Notes: a model not told the origin generated them from the sequence alone. DNA of 64,000 nt from Thiobacter sp. AK1 (GCF_039822265.1 NZ_JBAJEX010000004.1:62001-126000); one strand, 5' to 3'. Shown: positions 35,680 through 45,290, numbered from the stretch's first letter. Made by a program: numbers and translations.

Positions 35680-36126
35680 TCACAGTCCCCACACCTGGTT
35701 CATCGGCACATAGCCGCTCTGGCCATCGCGGTGGCGCACCCGGACCCAGCCATTGCCGGTGAATTCCGTCAGTTCCAAGACCACGTCCTTCTCCGCCTGG
35801 AACACCACCGGCGCACTGGGCTGCGGTGCCTGACGCACCTCGACCTGGGGCGCGGTCACCAGCACGGTACGCCGCGGGGAGAGCCGGCTGCTTTCCACCC
35901 AGGCCAGCGAGCCGGTGGCATCGCGCACTTTCACCCATTTGTCCAGGGTGACAACGATTTCCACCGGATAGTCGCGCGACAGCAGATAGAGCTTGCGTGC
36001 CTGGGTGGAGGGCGCGTCGTAGAGAATCGCCGCATTGACCGCCACCGAACGATATTCCACCGCCAATGCGGGGCTCGCCAGCCCCAGCACGACCACCCAC
36101 ACCGCCAGCCGAAAACCGCAGGCCAT
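35680..36126 (-). CDS. Exported protein with two bacterial SH3 domains
   Basis: A 148-residue protein with a signal peptide (LAVWVVVLGLASPALA) and two SH3-like repeats: residues about 28-80 (ILYDAPSTQARKLYLLSRDY ... WVKVRDATGSLAWVESS) and about 88-145 (VEVRQAPQPSAPVVFQAEKD ... WVRVRHRDGQSGYVP). Such domains bind peptidoglycan or proteins in the periplasm. It is wedged between secB (1-bp gap) and gpsA (7-bp gap), so it is cotranscribed. Exact role unknown. Confidence 0.85.
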   Translation of the reverse strand: MACGFRLAVWVVVLGLASPALAVEYRSVAVNAAILYDAPSTQARKLYLLSRDYPVEIVVTLDKWVKVRDATGSLAWVESSRLSPRRTVLVTAPQVEVRQAPQPSAPVVFQAEKDVVLELTEFTGNGWVRVRHRDGQSGYVPMNQVWGL

Positions 36127-36127
36127 G

Positions 36128-36601
36128 TCAGTTGGGCCGAGTCGCCTCGGCCTGCGCGTTGGGCATCTGGGCCTGCGCCGCCTGCATGCGCTGGGCGTAG
36201 ATCGCCTCGAAATTCACCGGGTTGAGATAAAGCGGCATGAAGCCGGCGCGGCTGACGGCGTCGGAAATGGTTTCTCGCACGTAGGGGAACAGGAGATTGG
36301 GGCAGGTGATGCCAAGCACCAGCTCCATCTGTTCCACGGGCACGCCGGCGATGCGGAAGATGCCTCCTTGCGCAGCCTCCACGAGGAACATGGTGCGTTC
36401 TCCCACCGTGGCGGAAACAGTGACCGTGAGCAGCACCTGATAGACGTCCTCGCCGATGGGGCCGCCCTGGGTGTTCATCTGCACGTCGATCTTGGGCGCC
36501 TCGCGCTCCAAGAAGATGGCCGGTGCGTTGGGCACTTCCACCGAGAGATCCTTCACGTAAATCTTCTCGATGGTGAACAGGGGTTGTTGTGGCTCGCTCA
36601 T
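36128..36601 (-). CDS. secB: Protein-export chaperone SecB
   Basis: A 157-residue tetrameric chaperone that keeps preproteins unfolded and hands them to SecA. Diagnostic stretches are IYVKDLSVEVPNAPAIFL, VLLTVTVSATVGERTMFLVE, and CPNLLFPYVRETISDAVSRA followed by GFMPLYLNPVNFEAIY. Length is normal. It is downstream of grxC with an 84-bp gap and upstream of the SH3 protein and gpsA. Confidence 0.97.
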   Translation of the reverse strand: MSEPQQPLFTIEKIYVKDLSVEVPNAPAIFLEREAPKIDVQMNTQGGPIGEDVYQVLLTVTVSATVGERTMFLVEAAQGGIFRIAGVPVEQMELVLGITCPNLLFPYVRETISDAVSRAGFMPLYLNPVNFEAIYAQRMQAAQAQMPNAQAEATRPN

Positions 36602-36685
36602 GGATGCTCCCGATTGGTTGTGCCCGGCCGCGTGCGCCCGCGGCTTGATAAGCCGCGCATTTTACACGCGGCGCCGATCCCGCGC

Positions 36686-36943
36686 TCAGCGCGCCAGCAG
36701 GGGATCGAGCTTGCCTTCCTGGTCGAGCGCCGACAAATCGTCGAAGCCGCCCACGTGATAATCGTCGATGTAGATCTGGGGTACAGTGCGCCGACCCGTG
36801 CGAGCCATCATTTCCTCGCGTCGGGCGGGATCGAGATCAACGCGGATTTTCTCGAGCTGCGTCACCCCTTTGCGGGTGAGCAGTTTCTCCGCCATGTTGC
36901 AATAGGGACAGACGGCGGTACAGTACATGACGACTTTGGCCAT
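36686..36943 (-). CDS. grxC: Glutaredoxin 3
   Basis: An 85-residue dithiol glutaredoxin with the active site CPYC (CTAVCPYCNMAEKLL) and the glutathione-binding RRTVPQIYIDDYHVGGFDD. It reduces disulfides and glutathionylated proteins with glutathione. It lies 1 bp downstream of the rhodanese gene and upstream of secB, as in many proteobacteria. Confidence 0.95.
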   Translation of the reverse strand: MAKVVMYCTAVCPYCNMAEKLLTRKGVTQLEKIRVDLDPARREEMMARTGRRTVPQIYIDDYHVGGFDDLSALDQEGKLDPLLAR

Positions 36944-36944
36944 T

Positions 36945-37349
36945 TCATTTCTCCACGGGTAGATTGGCGGCCTCCCAGGCGATCATGCCGCCAGCGAGGT
37001 TATAAACGTTCTGGAAGCCGTTGCGCGCCAGGATGCCACACGCGCCGGCCGAACGATGGCCACTGCGACAAGCGACGATGATCGGCTTGTCTTTGAATTT
37101 ATCCAATTCATTGAGCCGGCGCGCCAGCTCCCCAAGAGGAATGTGACGCGCGCGAGGAATGTGCCCTTGGGCGAACTCGTTGGGTTCGCGCACATCCAGC
37201 ACCAGCGCGTCTTCGTGGTTCATCTTGAGCACGGCTTCCTGCGGTTCCACCTGCCGGCCACGCCCGCCGCGCAACAGCGGCCAAATGAGCATCAGCCCGC
37301 TCACCAAGACCACCGCGATGAGCAGGAAATTCTGACGAACGAATTCCAC
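36945..37349 (-). CDS. Membrane-anchored rhodanese-like protein (YibN type)
   Basis: The 134-residue form begins at GTG 37349 after GGAGAG, with an N-terminal anchor (NFLLIAVVLVSGLMLIWPLL) followed by a single rhodanese domain. Asp and Arg residues lie in ALVLDVREPNEFAQGHIPRA, and the active Cys is in the loop IVACRSGHRSAG. Longer in-frame extensions upstream are not supported. Position before grxC-secB is that of E. coli YibN. It follows the DUF2892 gene by 37 bp, so it could also be expressed with the RND operon. Likely transfers or binds sulfane sulfur near the membrane. Confidence 0.88.
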   Translation of the reverse strand: MEFVRQNFLLIAVVLVSGLMLIWPLLRGGRGRQVEPQEAVLKMNHEDALVLDVREPNEFAQGHIPRARHIPLGELARRLNELDKFKDKPIIVACRSGHRSAGACGILARNGFQNVYNLAGGMIAWEAANLPVEK

Positions 37350-37386
37350 GATTCTCTCCGATGACGCAGGCACTACCCCGTTTCGG

Positions 37387-37605
37387 CTACGCGCACTCGC
37401 CCTCTTTGACGCCCAGAGCCTTGAGGATGTTGTCCAGGGGACAGAACTTGGTAAACCCACTCTGGAACAGATTCAGGCCGACGAAGGCGGTGAACCACAG
37501 CCAGCTCACCTGCGTCATGTCCACCTGGCCGCTAAAGTGGGCCAGTGCCAGCGATAGCATGATGAACAACCCAGCGATGACTCGAACCCAACGATTAACC
37601 GTCAT
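37387..37605 (-). CDS. DUF2892 (YgaP-like) small membrane protein
   Basis: A 72-residue protein: MTVNRWVRVIAGLFIMLSLA, a second hydrophobic helix (WLWFTAFVGLNLFQSGF), and the DUF2892 signature FCPLDNILKALGV followed by a terminal Cys. Family members are often fused or adjacent to rhodanese and sulfide-detoxification genes controlled by BigR/SqrR. The ATG overlaps the RND pump's stop by 4 bp (ATGA), so it is coupled to the pump. Confidence 0.88.
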   Translation of the reverse strand: MTVNRWVRVIAGLFIMLSLALAHFSGQVDMTQVSWLWFTAFVGLNLFQSGFTKFCPLDNILKALGVKEGECA

Positions 37606-40600
37606 TTCACTTCTCCTTGGCTTGTGGGAAATTTCTTGTGCAGCATCGCATAATAGAGCACCGGGATGACCGCCAACGTCAACAACGTGGACACGAACAC
37701 ACCGAAGATGAGGGCGATAGCCAGGCCGTTGAAGATGGGGTCGTCCAGGATGAAGAAAGCGCCCAGCATGGCGGCAAGCCCAGTGAGGATGATGGGCTTG
37801 GCACGCGTCGCGCCAGACAGGATCACCGCCTTCTGCAGATCCATGCCCTGGGCCACGTGCATGTTGACGAAATCCACCAGCAAGATGGAGTTGCGCACGA
37901 TGATGCCCGCCAGGGCGATCATGCCAATCATCGAGGTGGCGGTGAACTGGGCGCCCAGCAGGGCATGGCCGGGCATGACGCCGATGATGGTTAGGGGAAT
38001 GGGCGCCATGATGATGAGGGGCACGAGATAAGAGCCGAACTGGGCCACCACCAAAAGATAGATCAACACCAACCCCACCGCGTAAGCAATGCCCATGTCG
38101 CGGAAGGTTTCGTAGGTGACCTGCCATTCGCCATCCCATTTCACGGCGTAACCGGCGTAGGGATCGGGCGGCTGGCGAATGAAGTAATGGGCGAGCTCCC
38201 CGCCTTGCGGCAGCTTGAGCCCAGTCAGGGCCGACTTGATGGCGAACAAGCCATAGAGGGGGCTGTCGGGGCCGCCGATCATGTCGCCCACTACGTACAC
38301 CACGGGCAACAGATCCTTGTGGTAGATCACCTTTTCCCGCTCGGTGGGCATCACCTCCACCAGCTCCGACAAGGGGACCAGGGTACCATCGCGTGCACGC
38401 ACACTCAGCTTGAGCAGCTCGTCTAGGCTATGCTGGCGTTCCGGCGCGAGGGTTACTCGCACCGGGATCTCGAACTTGGAATCGCCCGTGTGGATGGGTG
38501 TCACGTCCTCGCCGGCCAACCCCATCTTCATCACTGTCACCACGTCTTCCTGCGCCACGCCCTTCAATGCGGCCTTGCTCTGCAACACGCGCAGCACCAG
38601 CTTGGGTGCGTCCTCGTCCACGCTGTCGTCGATGCTGGTGATGTCTGGGGTTTTCTCGAAGGCAGCGCGCACCCGTTTCGCCACGGCCATTTGTCCGTTG
38701 TAGTCCGGGCCATAGACTTCCGCCACGATGGGCGAGAGCACTGGGGGGCCAGGCGGCACTTCCACGATCTTCACGTTGGCACCATGGCGCGCCGCGATCT
38801 TCTGAATCGCCTCGTGCACGCTGACGGCGATCTCATGGGACTTGCGGCTGCGCTTGTGTTTATCCTGCAAATTGACCTGGATGTCCCCCACCTCGGGCCC
38901 CGATCGCAGGTAATACTGGCGCACCAAACCGTTGAAGTTGATGGGCGAGGCAGTGCCAGCATAGGCTTGGTAATCCGTCACCTCCGGCACGGTCGCTAGG
39001 TACGCGCCCAGCTCGTGCAACACACGCGCGGTCTGTTCCAGGGGTGTGCCAACTGGCATGTCCACCACCACCTGGAACTCCGACTTGTTGTCGAAGGGCA
39101 GCATCTTCAAGATGACGATCTTGAACACCGCCAGCGATACGGAAAGCGCGATCGCGAGCAGCACGCCAATGAACAGCTTGCGCCGCCGCGGTGCCCCAGC
39201 CGCGCCATTCAAAAAAGGCGTAAGCCGCATCTCGAACCAGTGGGTGAGGCGCGCCTCCAGGGGGCTTGGCCCGTGCTGGGCCGGCTTGTGCCCGCCTAGC
39301 ACCTTGAGGGTGAGCCAGGGCGTGACGATGAAGGCCACCGCCAGGGAGATCAGCATGCCGATACTGGCATTGATGGGGATGGGACTCATGTAGGGGCCCA
39401 TTAGCCCGGTGACGAAGGCCATGGGCAGCAGCGCGGCGATGACGGTCAGCGTGGCTAGGATGGTGGGGCCGCCCACTTCGTCCACCGCCTCTGGAATCAC
39501 GTCCAGCCAGCTCTTTTGAGGCTCGAGCAGGCGCCGGCGGTGTATGTTTTCCACCACCACGATGGCATCGTCCACTAGGATGCCGATGGAGAAGATGAGC
39601 GCGAACAGGGAGACGCGGTTGAGGGTGAAGCCCCAGGCCCAGGAAGCAAACAGGGTCGCGGCCAATGTGAGCAGCACCGCCACACCCACGATCAACGCCT
39701 CACGCCGCCCCAGGGCGAAGAACACCAGGGCGACCACGAAGGCGGTGGCAAACAAGAGCTTGCCGATGAGCTGCTTGGATTTGTCATTGGCGGTGACGCC
39801 ATAGTTGCGGGTCACGGTGACCTTGACGCCCTCCGGAATCACCGTTCCCTTGAGGCTTTCCATGCGCGCGATCACCTTGTCGGCGATGTTCACGGCGTTC
39901 TCGCCCGGCTTCTTGGATACGGCGATGGTTACCGCCGGAAATTCACCCGCCAGCGTAATGCCCTTTTCGGCCGCGGCCGGGCCGGTGCCAAGCCAAACAT
40001 AGCGGCTGGGCTGATCCGGGCCATCCACCACGGTGGCCACGTCTTCCAGGAAGACCGGCTTACCCTCGTGCACGCCCACCACCAGGCTCTTCACGTCCTT
40101 GGCACTGGAGAGGAAGGTGCCGGTCTGAACCAGAAGTTCCTGGTTGTTGGATATCAGGGTGCCGGAAGGCTGCGAGGCGTTGCTGAGCTTGAGTGCATCG
40201 CGGATGTCCTGGGCGGAGACCGAATGGGCATTCATGCGTTCCGCATCCATGATCACGCGCACCGTATGGCCAGGGCCGCCGATGGTCTTCACCTCGCGCG
40301 TGCCCGGAATGCGCTTGAGCTCGATCTCGGTGGCGTGGGCCACCTTGGCCAAATCGAAGGCGGCGCGCTGGGGATCGTCGGTCCACAGGGTGAGGCTGAC
40401 GATGGGCACATCGTCGATGCCGACCGGCTTGATGATGGGCTCGCCCACGCCCAGATTGGGCGAAACCCAATCGCGGTTGGCCTGGATGGTGTCGTAGAGG
40501 CGGACCAGCGCGGCGATGCGGTCCTCGCCCACCTTGTACTGCACGGTGAGAATTGCCATCCCCGGGCGCGACACGGAATAGACGTGGTCGATGCCGGCGA

Positions 40601-40835
40601 TCTGGGACAGCACCTGTTCTGCGGGTGTGGCCACCAGGCTTTCCACATCCTTGGCCGAAGCACCCGGGAAGGGAATGAACACGTTGGCCATGGTCACGTT
40701 GATCTGGGGTTCCTCTTCGCGGGGCGTGACCAGAATGGCAAACAGGCCCAAAAGCGCCGCCATCAGGGCGATCAGGGGCGTGAGCTGGGAAGTGAGGAAA
40801 GTCTTGGCGATGCGTCCGGAGATGCCCATGGTCAT
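37602..40835 (-). CDS. RND efflux pump permease (hydrophobe/amphiphile type)
   Basis: A 1077-residue inner-membrane pump with 12 helices and two large periplasmic loops. The N-terminus SGRIAKTFLTSQLTPLIALM and FSIGILVDDAIVVVENIHRR with the proton-relay Asp pair are typical; Asp-Asp rather than the heavy-metal DFG motif places it with drug/small-molecule RND pumps. It is second in a minus-strand operon after its adaptor. The upstream ArsR regulator suggests induction by sulfide or persulfide. No outer-membrane factor gene is adjacent; it may borrow the TolC-like protein at 25 kb or another. Confidence 0.93.
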   Translation of the reverse strand: MTMGISGRIAKTFLTSQLTPLIALMAALLGLFAILVTPREEEPQINVTMANVFIPFPGASAKDVESLVATPAEQVLSQIAGIDHVYSVSRPGMAILTVQYKVGEDRIAALVRLYDTIQANRDWVSPNLGVGEPIIKPVGIDDVPIVSLTLWTDDPQRAAFDLAKVAHATEIELKRIPGTREVKTIGGPGHTVRVIMDAERMNAHSVSAQDIRDALKLSNASQPSGTLISNNQELLVQTGTFLSSAKDVKSLVVGVHEGKPVFLEDVATVVDGPDQPSRYVWLGTGPAAAEKGITLAGEFPAVTIAVSKKPGENAVNIADKVIARMESLKGTVIPEGVKVTVTRNYGVTANDKSKQLIGKLLFATAFVVALVFFALGRREALIVGVAVLLTLAATLFASWAWGFTLNRVSLFALIFSIGILVDDAIVVVENIHRRRLLEPQKSWLDVIPEAVDEVGGPTILATLTVIAALLPMAFVTGLMGPYMSPIPINASIGMLISLAVAFIVTPWLTLKVLGGHKPAQHGPSPLEARLTHWFEMRLTPFLNGAAGAPRRRKLFIGVLLAIALSVSLAVFKIVILKMLPFDNKSEFQVVVDMPVGTPLEQTARVLHELGAYLATVPEVTDYQAYAGTASPINFNGLVRQYYLRSGPEVGDIQVNLQDKHKRSRKSHEIAVSVHEAIQKIAARHGANVKIVEVPPGPPVLSPIVAEVYGPDYNGQMAVAKRVRAAFEKTPDITSIDDSVDEDAPKLVLRVLQSKAALKGVAQEDVVTVMKMGLAGEDVTPIHTGDSKFEIPVRVTLAPERQHSLDELLKLSVRARDGTLVPLSELVEVMPTEREKVIYHKDLLPVVYVVGDMIGGPDSPLYGLFAIKSALTGLKLPQGGELAHYFIRQPPDPYAGYAVKWDGEWQVTYETFRDMGIAYAVGLVLIYLLVVAQFGSYLVPLIIMAPIPLTIIGVMPGHALLGAQFTATSMIGMIALAGIIVRNSILLVDFVNMHVAQGMDLQKAVILSGATRAKPIILTGLAAMLGAFFILDDPIFNGLAIALIFGVFVSTLLTLAVIPVLYYAMLHKKFPTSQGEVK

Positions 40836-40881
40836 GTTCCAGGCGTGACGAATGGCGGGGCCGTAGCCTCAGCCGCCTGCG

Positions 40882-41922
40882 TCAGTCCTTGCGCCTCCCG
40901 GATTTGAGATAGATACCCGCGGCAACCGGATCCAGCGCCACCTTCTCGCCCGGCATCAGGCCCGCGAGGACTTCCATCCACCCTTCGCCTGCCGCCTCAC
41001 CCAGGCGTATCTGGCGCAGCGTGAGGCGATCCTTGGCATCCACCACATACACCGCGGTCAACTCGCTGCGGCGCAGCACAGCCTGGGCTGGCACCAACAG
41101 CTTCTTGGCGCGGCCCACGGCGAAGTGGGCGCGCGCAAACATGCCAGGGTAGATCTCGCGAGAATCCGGCGGCAAATCCAAGCGCACACGGGTGGTGTGG
41201 GTACGCATGTCGGCCGCCGGCAGGATGGTGATCTGGGTGGCCTTCACCCACTTGCGGATGGCCGGAATCTCCACCGTGGCGCGGGACAGGGCCCGCACCG
41301 CCGGTACCTTGTACTCGGGCACCGAGACTTCCACGCGCAGATCCTTGGGATCGAAGCCGGTCATGATGGGTTTGCCCGGCAGCGCCATCTCGCCCACCTC
41401 CACGTGGCGCGCCGACACCACCCCGCTATAAGGCGCCACCAGGGTGGCAAAGCGCCGTGTAGCGCCCGCCGCGCCGGCTCCGGCCAGCGCCGCCGAGGCC
41501 TGGGCCTGGGCGGCACGGTAGTCCGCGACGGCCTTGTCCAGCGCCGCCTGGCTGATGAATTTCTGCTCGAACAGCTGGCGCGCCCGCTCGTAATTGGCCT
41601 TGGCGTTTTCCAGCAGGGCACGCGCCTGGGCCACTTGCGCCTCGCTGCCCGCTGCTTGCGCGCCCACCACGCTTTCATCGATGCGCGCGATCACCTGACC
41701 CTGCTTCACATAATCGCCCACGTCGAAGTTGAGCTCGACGATGCGCCCCGTGATCTGGGCCGCCACCGTGGACTGCTTCACGGCTTCCACGATGCCCTCG
41801 GCGACATAGGTCTCGTCCACCTCGCGAAAATCCACCGTGCCCACCGGAAACGGCAGGGCAGCGCGCGCCGCCAGCGGCAGGACGAGCCAGAAAAACAAGG
41901 CTAAAAAGAGGCGCATGGGCAT
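40882..41922 (-). CDS. RND efflux adaptor (membrane-fusion protein)
   Basis: A 346-residue adaptor with a signal or anchor sequence (RLFLALFFWLVLPLAARA), lipoyl half-motifs (QITGRIVELNFDVGDYVKQG and LVAPYSGVVSARHVEVGEMA), a helical hairpin (residues about 90-150) and a C-terminal membrane-proximal domain. The ATG at 41922 is chosen over GTG at 41928 because GGAG lies 5 bases before it. The perfect palindrome at 41941-41962 is 19 bp upstream, so repressor bound there would block this start region. First gene of the adaptor-pump-DUF2892 operon. Confidence 0.9.
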   Translation of the reverse strand: MPMRLFLALFFWLVLPLAARAALPFPVGTVDFREVDETYVAEGIVEAVKQSTVAAQITGRIVELNFDVGDYVKQGQVIARIDESVVGAQAAGSEAQVAQARALLENAKANYERARQLFEQKFISQAALDKAVADYRAAQAQASAALAGAGAAGATRRFATLVAPYSGVVSARHVEVGEMALPGKPIMTGFDPKDLRVEVSVPEYKVPAVRALSRATVEIPAIRKWVKATQITILPAADMRTHTTRVRLDLPPDSREIYPGMFARAHFAVGRAKKLLVPAQAVLRRSELTAVYVVDAKDRLTLRQIRLGEAAGEGWMEVLAGLMPGEKVALDPVAAGIYLKSGRRKD

Positions 41923-41940
41923 GAGCACTCCAAAAACATG

Positions 41941-41962
41941 AATATTAGCAGATGCTAATATT
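41941..41962. promoter_or_regulatory. Perfect inverted repeat, likely ArsR-family operator
   Basis: Arms AATATTAGC (41941-41949) and GCTAATATT (41954-41962) are exact reverse complements with a 4-nt spacer AGAT. The AT-rich dyad stands out from the GC-rich surroundings. It lies between the ArsR gene and the adaptor start, 19 bp before the latter. ArsR-family dimers of BigR/SqrR type bind AT-rich dyads of about this size. Confidence 0.7.
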
Positions 41963-42018
41963 TGGTCAAAGGGGTCGAGACCATAAGGAGGACGGGCCCG
42001 CTAGCGAGCCCGTCGAGT

Positions 42019-42354
42019 TCATTTCGCGAAACCGCAAAACACGTCGCGCATCATGCTGATGAGCTTGAGGGTGCGCGTGTCCCCCACCCGGTAGTAGACC
42101 CGGTTGGCGTCCTTGCGGGTGCGCAGCACGCCCTTGTCGCGCAAAATGGCCAGATGCTGGGAAATGTTGCTTTGGGAAGTGCCCACCGCATCCACGATCT
42201 CCTGCACCGAGATCTCCCGGTCCCCAAGGACACAGAGGATCTTCAGGCGCAGCGGATGGGACATTGCCTTCATGGCGCGGGAGGCCTGCTCGATGTGCTC
42301 ATCCTTGTCAATCAGCTCCACGTGTTCCAGATTGAAGGACCCTGATGCCGTCAT
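42019..42354 (-). CDS. ArsR-family repressor with SqrR/BigR-type cysteines
   Basis: A 111-residue winged-helix regulator: MKAMSHPLRLKILCVLGDRE, recognition helix VGTSQSNISQHLAILRDKGV, wing TRKDANRVYYRVG, and C-terminal MMRDVFCGFAK. Only two cysteines occur, Cys41 and Cys107. The persulfide sensor SqrR uses Cys41 and Cys107, and BigR uses the equivalent pair, so a tetrasulfide switch is plausible. The metal-binding motif of true ArsR (ELCVCDL) is absent. It precedes the palindrome and the RND operon on the same strand and is divergent from gpmI. Confidence 0.9.
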   Translation of the reverse strand: MTASGSFNLEHVELIDKDEHIEQASRAMKAMSHPLRLKILCVLGDREISVQEIVDAVGTSQSNISQHLAILRDKGVLRTRKDANRVYYRVGDTRTLKLISMMRDVFCGFAK

Positions 42355-42432
42355 GCCATCTCACTCCAGATCGAAAATGGCGCCGCGCGCATGCGCCTGC
42401 GCCCAACCCAATGGAACCATGCCAGTGCGCTC

Positions 42433-42456
42433 ATTATCAAAATATACTAAAATTAT
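42433..42456. promoter_or_regulatory. AT-rich partial dyad between arsR and gpmI
   Basis: A strongly AT-rich stretch with outer arms ATTAT/ATTAT-type symmetry (about 7 of 12 half-positions agree) in the 147-bp gap between the divergent arsR and gpmI genes. It could hold promoters for both or an autoregulatory site. It does not repeat the AATATTAGC arms found at 41941, so this is weak. Confidence 0.3.
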
Positions 42457-42501
42457 GCAATCTTTTTTCGCAGACAATCCAGAAAAATCCTCTTTTCGCG
42501 C

Positions 42502-44049
42502 ATGAACGTCACCCCCGTCCTCCTCGTCATTCTCGATGGTTTCGGCTGCCGGGCCAATGGCGCCGACAATGCCATTTTCCAAGCGAAAAAACCCAACTGG
42601 GAACGCTTCTGGCTCAATCATCCGCACACCCTGATCCACGCCTCGGAAGCCCAGGTGGGCCTGCCCGCTGGGCAGATGGGCAACTCGGAGGTGGGCCACC
42701 TCAACTTGGGTGCAGGGCGGGTGGTCTATCAGGAGTTTACCCGCATCAACCGCGCCATCGACTCCGGCCACTTCTTCGACAATCCCGCCCTGGTCAACGC
42801 CGCGGAGACGGCCAAGCGCGGCAACCATGCCTTACACATCCTGGGGCTTCTGTCGGAAGGCGGGGTGCACAGCCACGAGCGCCACATCCATGCCATGTTG
42901 GAGCTCGCCGCGCGACGCGGTCTGTCCAAGGTTTACCTGCACGTGTTCACCGATGGCCGCGATACGCCGCCCAAGAGTGCCGGACCCTCCATCATGAAGC
43001 TGGAGCAAAAAATCCGCGAACTAAAAACCGGCCGCATCGCTTCCCTCATCGGCCGCTACTATCCCATGGATCGCGACCGTCGCTGGCAGCGCGTCAAGGC
43101 CGCCTATGACCTGCTCACCCAAGGCAAGGCGGAATACGTGGCCACCAGCGCCCTGGAAGGGCTGCAGATGGCCTACGACCGGGGCGAGACCGATGAATTC
43201 GTCAAGGCCACCGCCATCCTGCCGGAAGGTGAACAGCCGGTACGCATGGAAGACGGCGACGTGGTGGTGTTCATGAATTTCCGCTCCGACCGCGCGCGCC
43301 AGCTCACTCGCACCTTCGTCGAGGACGACTTCGACGGCTTCGAACGTGAATACCGGCCGCAACTGGCCGCCATCGTCACCCTCACCGGCTACAGCGACGA
43401 CTTCGACGTGCCGGTGGCCTTCCCGCCGGAACAGCTGCGCAATGGCTTCGGTGAATACATCGCCAGCCTGGGTCTTAAGCAGCTACGCATCGCCGAGACG
43501 GAAAAATACGCGCATGTCACTTTCTTTTTCAACGGCGGCGAAGAAAAAGTCTATCCCGGCGAGGACCGCATCCTGGTGCCTTCGCCCGATGTGCCCACCT
43601 ACGACCTCAAGCCGGAAATGAGCGCGCCGGAGGTTACCGACCGGCTGGTGGCTGCCATCGCCAGCGGCAAGTACGACGCCATCATCTGCAACTACGCCAA
43701 TGCCGACATGGTGGGGCACACGGGCAACCTGGGCGCCGCCATCAAGGCCATCGAAACCATCGATACCTGCCTCGGCCGTGTGGTACAGGCGCAGCTCGCA
43801 CGCGGCGGTGAGGTGCTCATCACCGCCGACCATGGCAATGCCGAGCGCATGCTTGACGAGACCACGCGCCAGGCCCATACCGCCCACACCATGAGCCTAG
43901 TGCCTCTCATCTACATCGGCCACCGTCAGGCCCGCCTCGCCGATACCGGCGCCCTGGAAGACGTGGCCCCCACCCTACTCAGGATGATGGGCTTGCCCCA
44001 ACCTTCCGAGATGACGGGGCACCCGCTGGTCGAGTTCGTCGAGGCATGA
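42502..44049 (+). CDS. gpmI: 2,3-bisphosphoglycerate-independent phosphoglycerate mutase
   Basis: Interconverts 3- and 2-phosphoglycerate using two Mn2+ ions and a phosphoserine. The 515-residue protein has [11 protein letters not shown] (metal), the active Ser in [57 protein letters not shown] and ITADHGNAE near the C-terminus. Length is standard. It is followed by envC with a 4-bp ATGA overlap and then ctpA, a common proteobacterial string. Confidence 0.97.
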   Translation: MNVTPVLLVILDGFGCRANGADNAIFQAKKPNWERFWLNHPHTLIHASEAQVGLPAGQMGNSEVGHLNLGAGRVVYQEFTRINRAIDSGHFFDNPALVNAAETAKRGNHALHILGLLSEGGVHSHERHIHAMLELAARRGLSKVYLHVFTDGRDTPPKSAGPSIMKLEQKIRELKTGRIASLIGRYYPMDRDRRWQRVKAAYDLLTQGKAEYVATSALEGLQMAYDRGETDEFVKATAILPEGEQPVRMEDGDVVVFMNFRSDRARQLTRTFVEDDFDGFEREYRPQLAAIVTLTGYSDDFDVPVAFPPEQLRNGFGEYIASLGLKQLRIAETEKYAHVTFFFNGGEEKVYPGEDRILVPSPDVPTYDLKPEMSAPEVTDRLVAAIASGKYDAIICNYANADMVGHTGNLGAAIKAIETIDTCLGRVVQAQLARGGEVLITADHGNAERMLDETTRQAHTAHTMSLVPLIYIGHRQARLADTGALEDVAPTLLRMMGLPQPSEMTGHPLVEFVEA

Positions 44050-45242
44050 AGCGGACGGCGCATGCGTGCGCCTCCCTCATCCTGCTCTGCGCCGTTCTGG
44101 GCGTGGTCCACGCGGCGCAATCGCCCGCGGAAAAGGCGCGTGAACTCAAGGCGCTGCAAGGGCAGATCAAAGAACTCAAACGGGAAATCGAAAATGCCGA
44201 AGGCAACAAGGCCGATGTACTGGACGAACTGCGCCAGTCCGAGCGGGCCATCAGCGACTTGAACCGGCGCCTATATGACCTGGGCGAGGCGCTCGCCCAG
44301 GTCAATCGCGAGCTTGCCGCCAGCCAGCGCCAGGCGGCCGAGCTTGCAAGCCGCATCGAGGCGCAGCGTCGCGAGCTGGCCGAGCTTTTGGTGGAGCAGT
44401 ATCAAAGCGGCGGCCAGGATGCACTGCGTCTGCTCTTCAACCAGCAAGACCCCAACCAGATCGCACGGGACCTGGAATACCTGGATCACATCGCGCGCGC
44501 GCGCGCCCAGCTCATCGCCGCATTGCGGGCCGATCTCGCCGCGGCAAAGGCGCTGGCCCAGCAAACCCGGGACAAGAGCCAGACGCTCGCCCGGCTAGAA
44601 GCTGAACAGCGCGCGAAGCGTCTCGAGCTCACGCGGGAAGCGGCCAAACGCCGGGCAATGCTGGCGCGCCTGACCAAGGAAATCACGGCGCGCCGTCAGC
44701 AGGTGCAACGCCTGGAACAGGACGAAAAACGGCTCACCCGCCTGATCGAGAAGCTGGCGCGCGCGATGGCCAAGCCGCGCCCGGCCCCGCCCCGCGCGCC
44801 CAAGGGGGAGGCGCGGCCGCAACCGCCAGCGGCCGAGGACGGCGCATTCGCGCGCCTCAAGGGCGCCCTGAGGCTGCCGGTGAGCGGCGAGGTGACCAAC
44901 CGCTTCGGCGCACCCCGTGCCGAGACCGGCATACCCTGGAAAGGCGTATTCATACGCGCCCCGGAAGGCAGCCCAGTCAAGGCGCTGGCCGCCGGCCGGG
45001 TCGTGTTCGCCGACTGGCTGCGCGGCTTCGGCAACCTGCTCATCATCGATCACGGCGACGGCTACATGAGCCTGTATGGCCACAACCAGTCCATCTACAA
45101 GCAGGTGGGGGACCCCGTAGCGCAAGGGGAAGTGGTGAGTGCCGCGGGCGATAGCGGCGGCCAGGGAGAAAGCGGTTTATACTTCGAAGTTCGTTTCCAG
45201 GGCAAACCAGTCGATCCCCTGCAATGGGTCGGCCGGCGCTGA
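44046..45242 (+). CDS. envC: Murein hydrolase activator EnvC
   Basis: A periplasmic protein that activates amidases AmiA/AmiB at the division septum. The 398-residue protein has a signal peptide ([18 protein letters not shown]), a long coiled coil (residues about 22-245) and a C-terminal LytM/M23 domain. In that domain [20 protein letters not shown] lacks the zinc ligands of active M23 enzymes but retains [11 protein letters not shown] and SLYFEV-like GLYFEV. That degenerate pattern is the hallmark of EnvC. It is coupled to gpmI and followed by ctpA. Confidence 0.93.
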   Translation: MKRTAHACASLILLCAVLGVVHAAQSPAEKARELKALQGQIKELKREIENAEGNKADVLDELRQSERAISDLNRRLYDLGEALAQVNRELAASQRQAAELASRIEAQRRELAELLVEQYQSGGQDALRLLFNQQDPNQIARDLEYLDHIARARAQLIAALRADLAAAKALAQQTRDKSQTLARLEAEQRAKRLELTREAAKRRAMLARLTKEITARRQQVQRLEQDEKRLTRLIEKLARAMAKPRPAPPRAPKGEARPQPPAAEDGAFARLKGALRLPVSGEVTNRFGAPRAETGIPWKGVFIRAPEGSPVKALAAGRVVFADWLRGFGNLLIIDHGDGYMSLYGHNQSIYKQVGDPVAQGEVVSAAGDSGGQGESGLYFEVRFQGKPVDPLQWVGRR

Positions 45243-45290
45243 CCATGGCGGAACGGATTTCTTGACGACGAGCTGGGAGTCAAACTGAAC

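Noticed and set aside
36945..42354. Assigning the membrane rhodanese to the persulfide-regulated operon outright
   Set aside because: Its position before grxC-secB-gpsA is the conserved YibN locus found without any ArsR or RND genes, so adjacency alone does not show shared control.
42019..42354. Calling the ArsR-family protein an arsenic or metal regulator
   Set aside because: The ELCVCDL-type metal motif is missing, no arsenic genes are adjacent, and the two cysteines match the persulfide-sensing pair.
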